From: Nitrospirota bacterium
Lineage (GTDB): Bacteria > Nitrospirota > Nitrospiria > SBBL01 > Manganitrophaceae
DNA length: 5,147 nucleotides
Assembly (NCBI GenBank): GCA_023248505.1
Contig: JAHFEM010000196.1
Coordinates: 1 to 5,147 of the forward strand
Direction: 5' to 3'
The notes under the pieces are model-generated. The model worked only from the letters and a program-made list of their open reading frames with translations, did no database searches and was not told where the DNA came from. Every line of letters begins with the position of its first letter. Position 1 is the stretch's first letter. Positions 4,585 to 5,147 of this stretch are shown here, piece by piece. The position numbers and the translations under genes were made by a program.

Positions 4585-4613
4585 TTGACTCTGATTTGAT
4601 CGATGAATATACG
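4585..4613 (+). promoter_or_regulatory. Predicted sigma-70 promoter of the exported-protein gene
   Basis: TTGACT (4585-4590), 17 bp, TATACG (4608-4613). The start would be near 4620, giving a leader of about 125 nt before the ATG at 4746. It lies directly after the CCTCG/CGAGG hairpin. Confidence 0.5.
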
Positions 4614-4663
4614 CTGATTCCCAGTCTCTGTGGACGGCATCTCTTTTGCTCCTGTGACCAATT

Positions 4664-4690
4664 GGGTTGCGGCACGTAACCCACTGTGGG
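4664..4690 (+). promoter_or_regulatory. Two mutually exclusive hairpins in the leader of the exported-protein gene
   Basis: GGGTTGC (4664-4670) can pair with GTAACCC (4676-4682) over a 5-nt loop with one G-U pair. CCCA (4680-4683) can instead pair with TGGG (4687-4690). The shared CCC makes the two structures compete. No T-tract or known riboswitch core follows, so a regulatory role is only possible. Confidence 0.3.
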
Positions 4691-4745
4691 CTTCTTGCTC
4701 TAAAACGGGAAGTCCATCTTGAAAACATCATGAGGGAGGGGGAAG

Positions 4746-5147
4746 ATGAAAAACCCGGTTTTTCTACTCGCTGTTTTATTGTTGCTGGGGTCGGCCAACG
4801 CTTATGCCACCCCCCCGAAGCCGAACGTGTTTGACGACGGCAATCTCTGGACCATTACCGCTTATGACGATTCATCGCCGGTTCATCTGGAATGGGCCAC
4901 CCAGGGAATCTGTTTTCTGCCGCCGGCCATGGTCGGCGCCCACCTTCGCGGACAGTGGTATTCCACCACTTTCCCCGATTGGAATGGCATCTACAGCCAG
5001 GAGGGGGATCAACTCTTCATGCACGCCGATTATGCCAAGGATGTGGGACATGACGGTATCGCTATTGAGATCTTCTCCCAAAAGGAAGGCAGCGGCAGTT
5101 GGACGGAGTGGCGGGAGGACGGGGGCTTCGGCCGAACAATCGGATTT
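4746..5147 (+). CDS. Predicted exported protein of unknown family (5' part only)
   Basis: An open frame of 134 codons that runs off the right edge. Residues 1-21 form a typical Sec signal peptide: Lys2, hydrophobic core VFLLAVLLLLG (5-15), and an AYA cleavage motif (19-21) before TPPKP. The mature part is rich in Trp, Gly and Asp, including NLWTITAYDD (33-42), one Cys in QGICFLPP, GQWYSTTFPDWNGIYSQEGDQL, and GSWTEWREDGGFG near the edge, suggesting a beta-rich periplasmic or secreted domain. I recognise no enzyme motif or named family. The ATG has GGAGG six bases upstream. It lies downstream of its own predicted promoter and is transcribed away from the leftward cluster. Lipoprotein modification is unlikely because no cysteine follows the signal. 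Confidence 0.85.
   Translation, partial: MKNPVFLLAVLLLLGSANAYATPPKPNVFDDGNLWTITAYDDSSPVHLEWATQGICFLPPAMVGAHLRGQWYSTTFPDWNGIYSQEGDQLFMHADYAKDVGHDGIAIEIFSQKEGSGSWTEWREDGGFGRTIGF

Larger units (their letters stand above)
4343..4745. other. Non-coding region with a short basic ORF, possible regulator remnant
   Basis: No convincing full-length gene in about 400 bases. A rightward 48-codon frame (4346-4492) starts with a Lys/Arg-rich tip similar to the first residues of many TetR proteins, but no HTH helices follow, so it may be a truncated relic or chance. A perfect 12-bp palindrome ACGCCGCGGCGT (4457-4468) follows AGGAGGAGG, and a hairpin CCTCG-CTG-CGAGG lies at 4568-4580. A predicted rightward promoter (4585-4613) and leader hairpins (4664-4690) serve the gene at 4746. 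Confidence 0.4.

Noticed and set aside
4339..4731. Leftward 130-codon open frame
   Set aside because: No recognisable family, very basic composition, a pyrimidine-rich sequence where a ribosome site should be, and it overlaps the predicted promoter and leader of the rightward gene.

Overview
The window looks like a chromosomal stretch from a Gram-negative bacterium that uses sigma-54 activators, two-component signalling and HU. A member of the Nitrospirota or a deltaproteobacterial lineage would fit, but this placement is an impression from protein style, not a proven assignment. Base composition is moderate. Most genes sampled by hand are about 50-65% G+C. The J-domain gene at 1870-2886 is clearly lower, about 40-50% in three sampled lines.

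Layout. (1) Positions 1-853, minus strand: the start of a sigma-54 activator whose AAA+ domain begins at its N-terminus, preceded by a stand-alone receiver protein. Together they look like an NtrC-type regulator split into two genes. The activator has its own promoter, and its leader carries a perfect 13-bp hairpin followed by a T-rich tract. (2) Positions 854-1294: a non-coding divergent control region. (3) Positions 1295-1857, plus strand: an HU-family nucleoid protein followed by a stand-alone LuxR-type helix-turn-helix protein, behind a near-consensus sigma-70 promoter. (4) Positions 1870-3978, minus strand: a large protein with a divergent J-domain, preceded by a tightly overlapping three-gene cluster. 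In transcription order that cluster encodes a protein resembling Whirly single-stranded-DNA-binding proteins, a small basic protein of unknown function with a MerR-like C-terminal half, and a ribbon-helix-helix (RHH) protein. (5) Positions 3979-4745: about 770 bases of regulatory DNA with tandem 10-bp repeats, an intrinsic-terminator-like hairpin, and two near-identical 18-bp palindromes at the ends of an imperfect inverted repeat of about 280 bp. (6) From 4746 to the edge, plus strand: a predicted exported protein of unknown family.

The minus-strand cluster and its control region are the most unusual part. Three small putative nucleic-acid-binding proteins are translationally coupled. RHH-type tandem repeats lie at the predicted promoter of the first gene, and upstream of them lie a terminator-like hairpin and a TetR-type palindrome. 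A J-domain protein with its own predicted promoter follows. I infer an autoregulated nucleic-acid-binding module. Its function is unknown, and none of the functional links has been tested.
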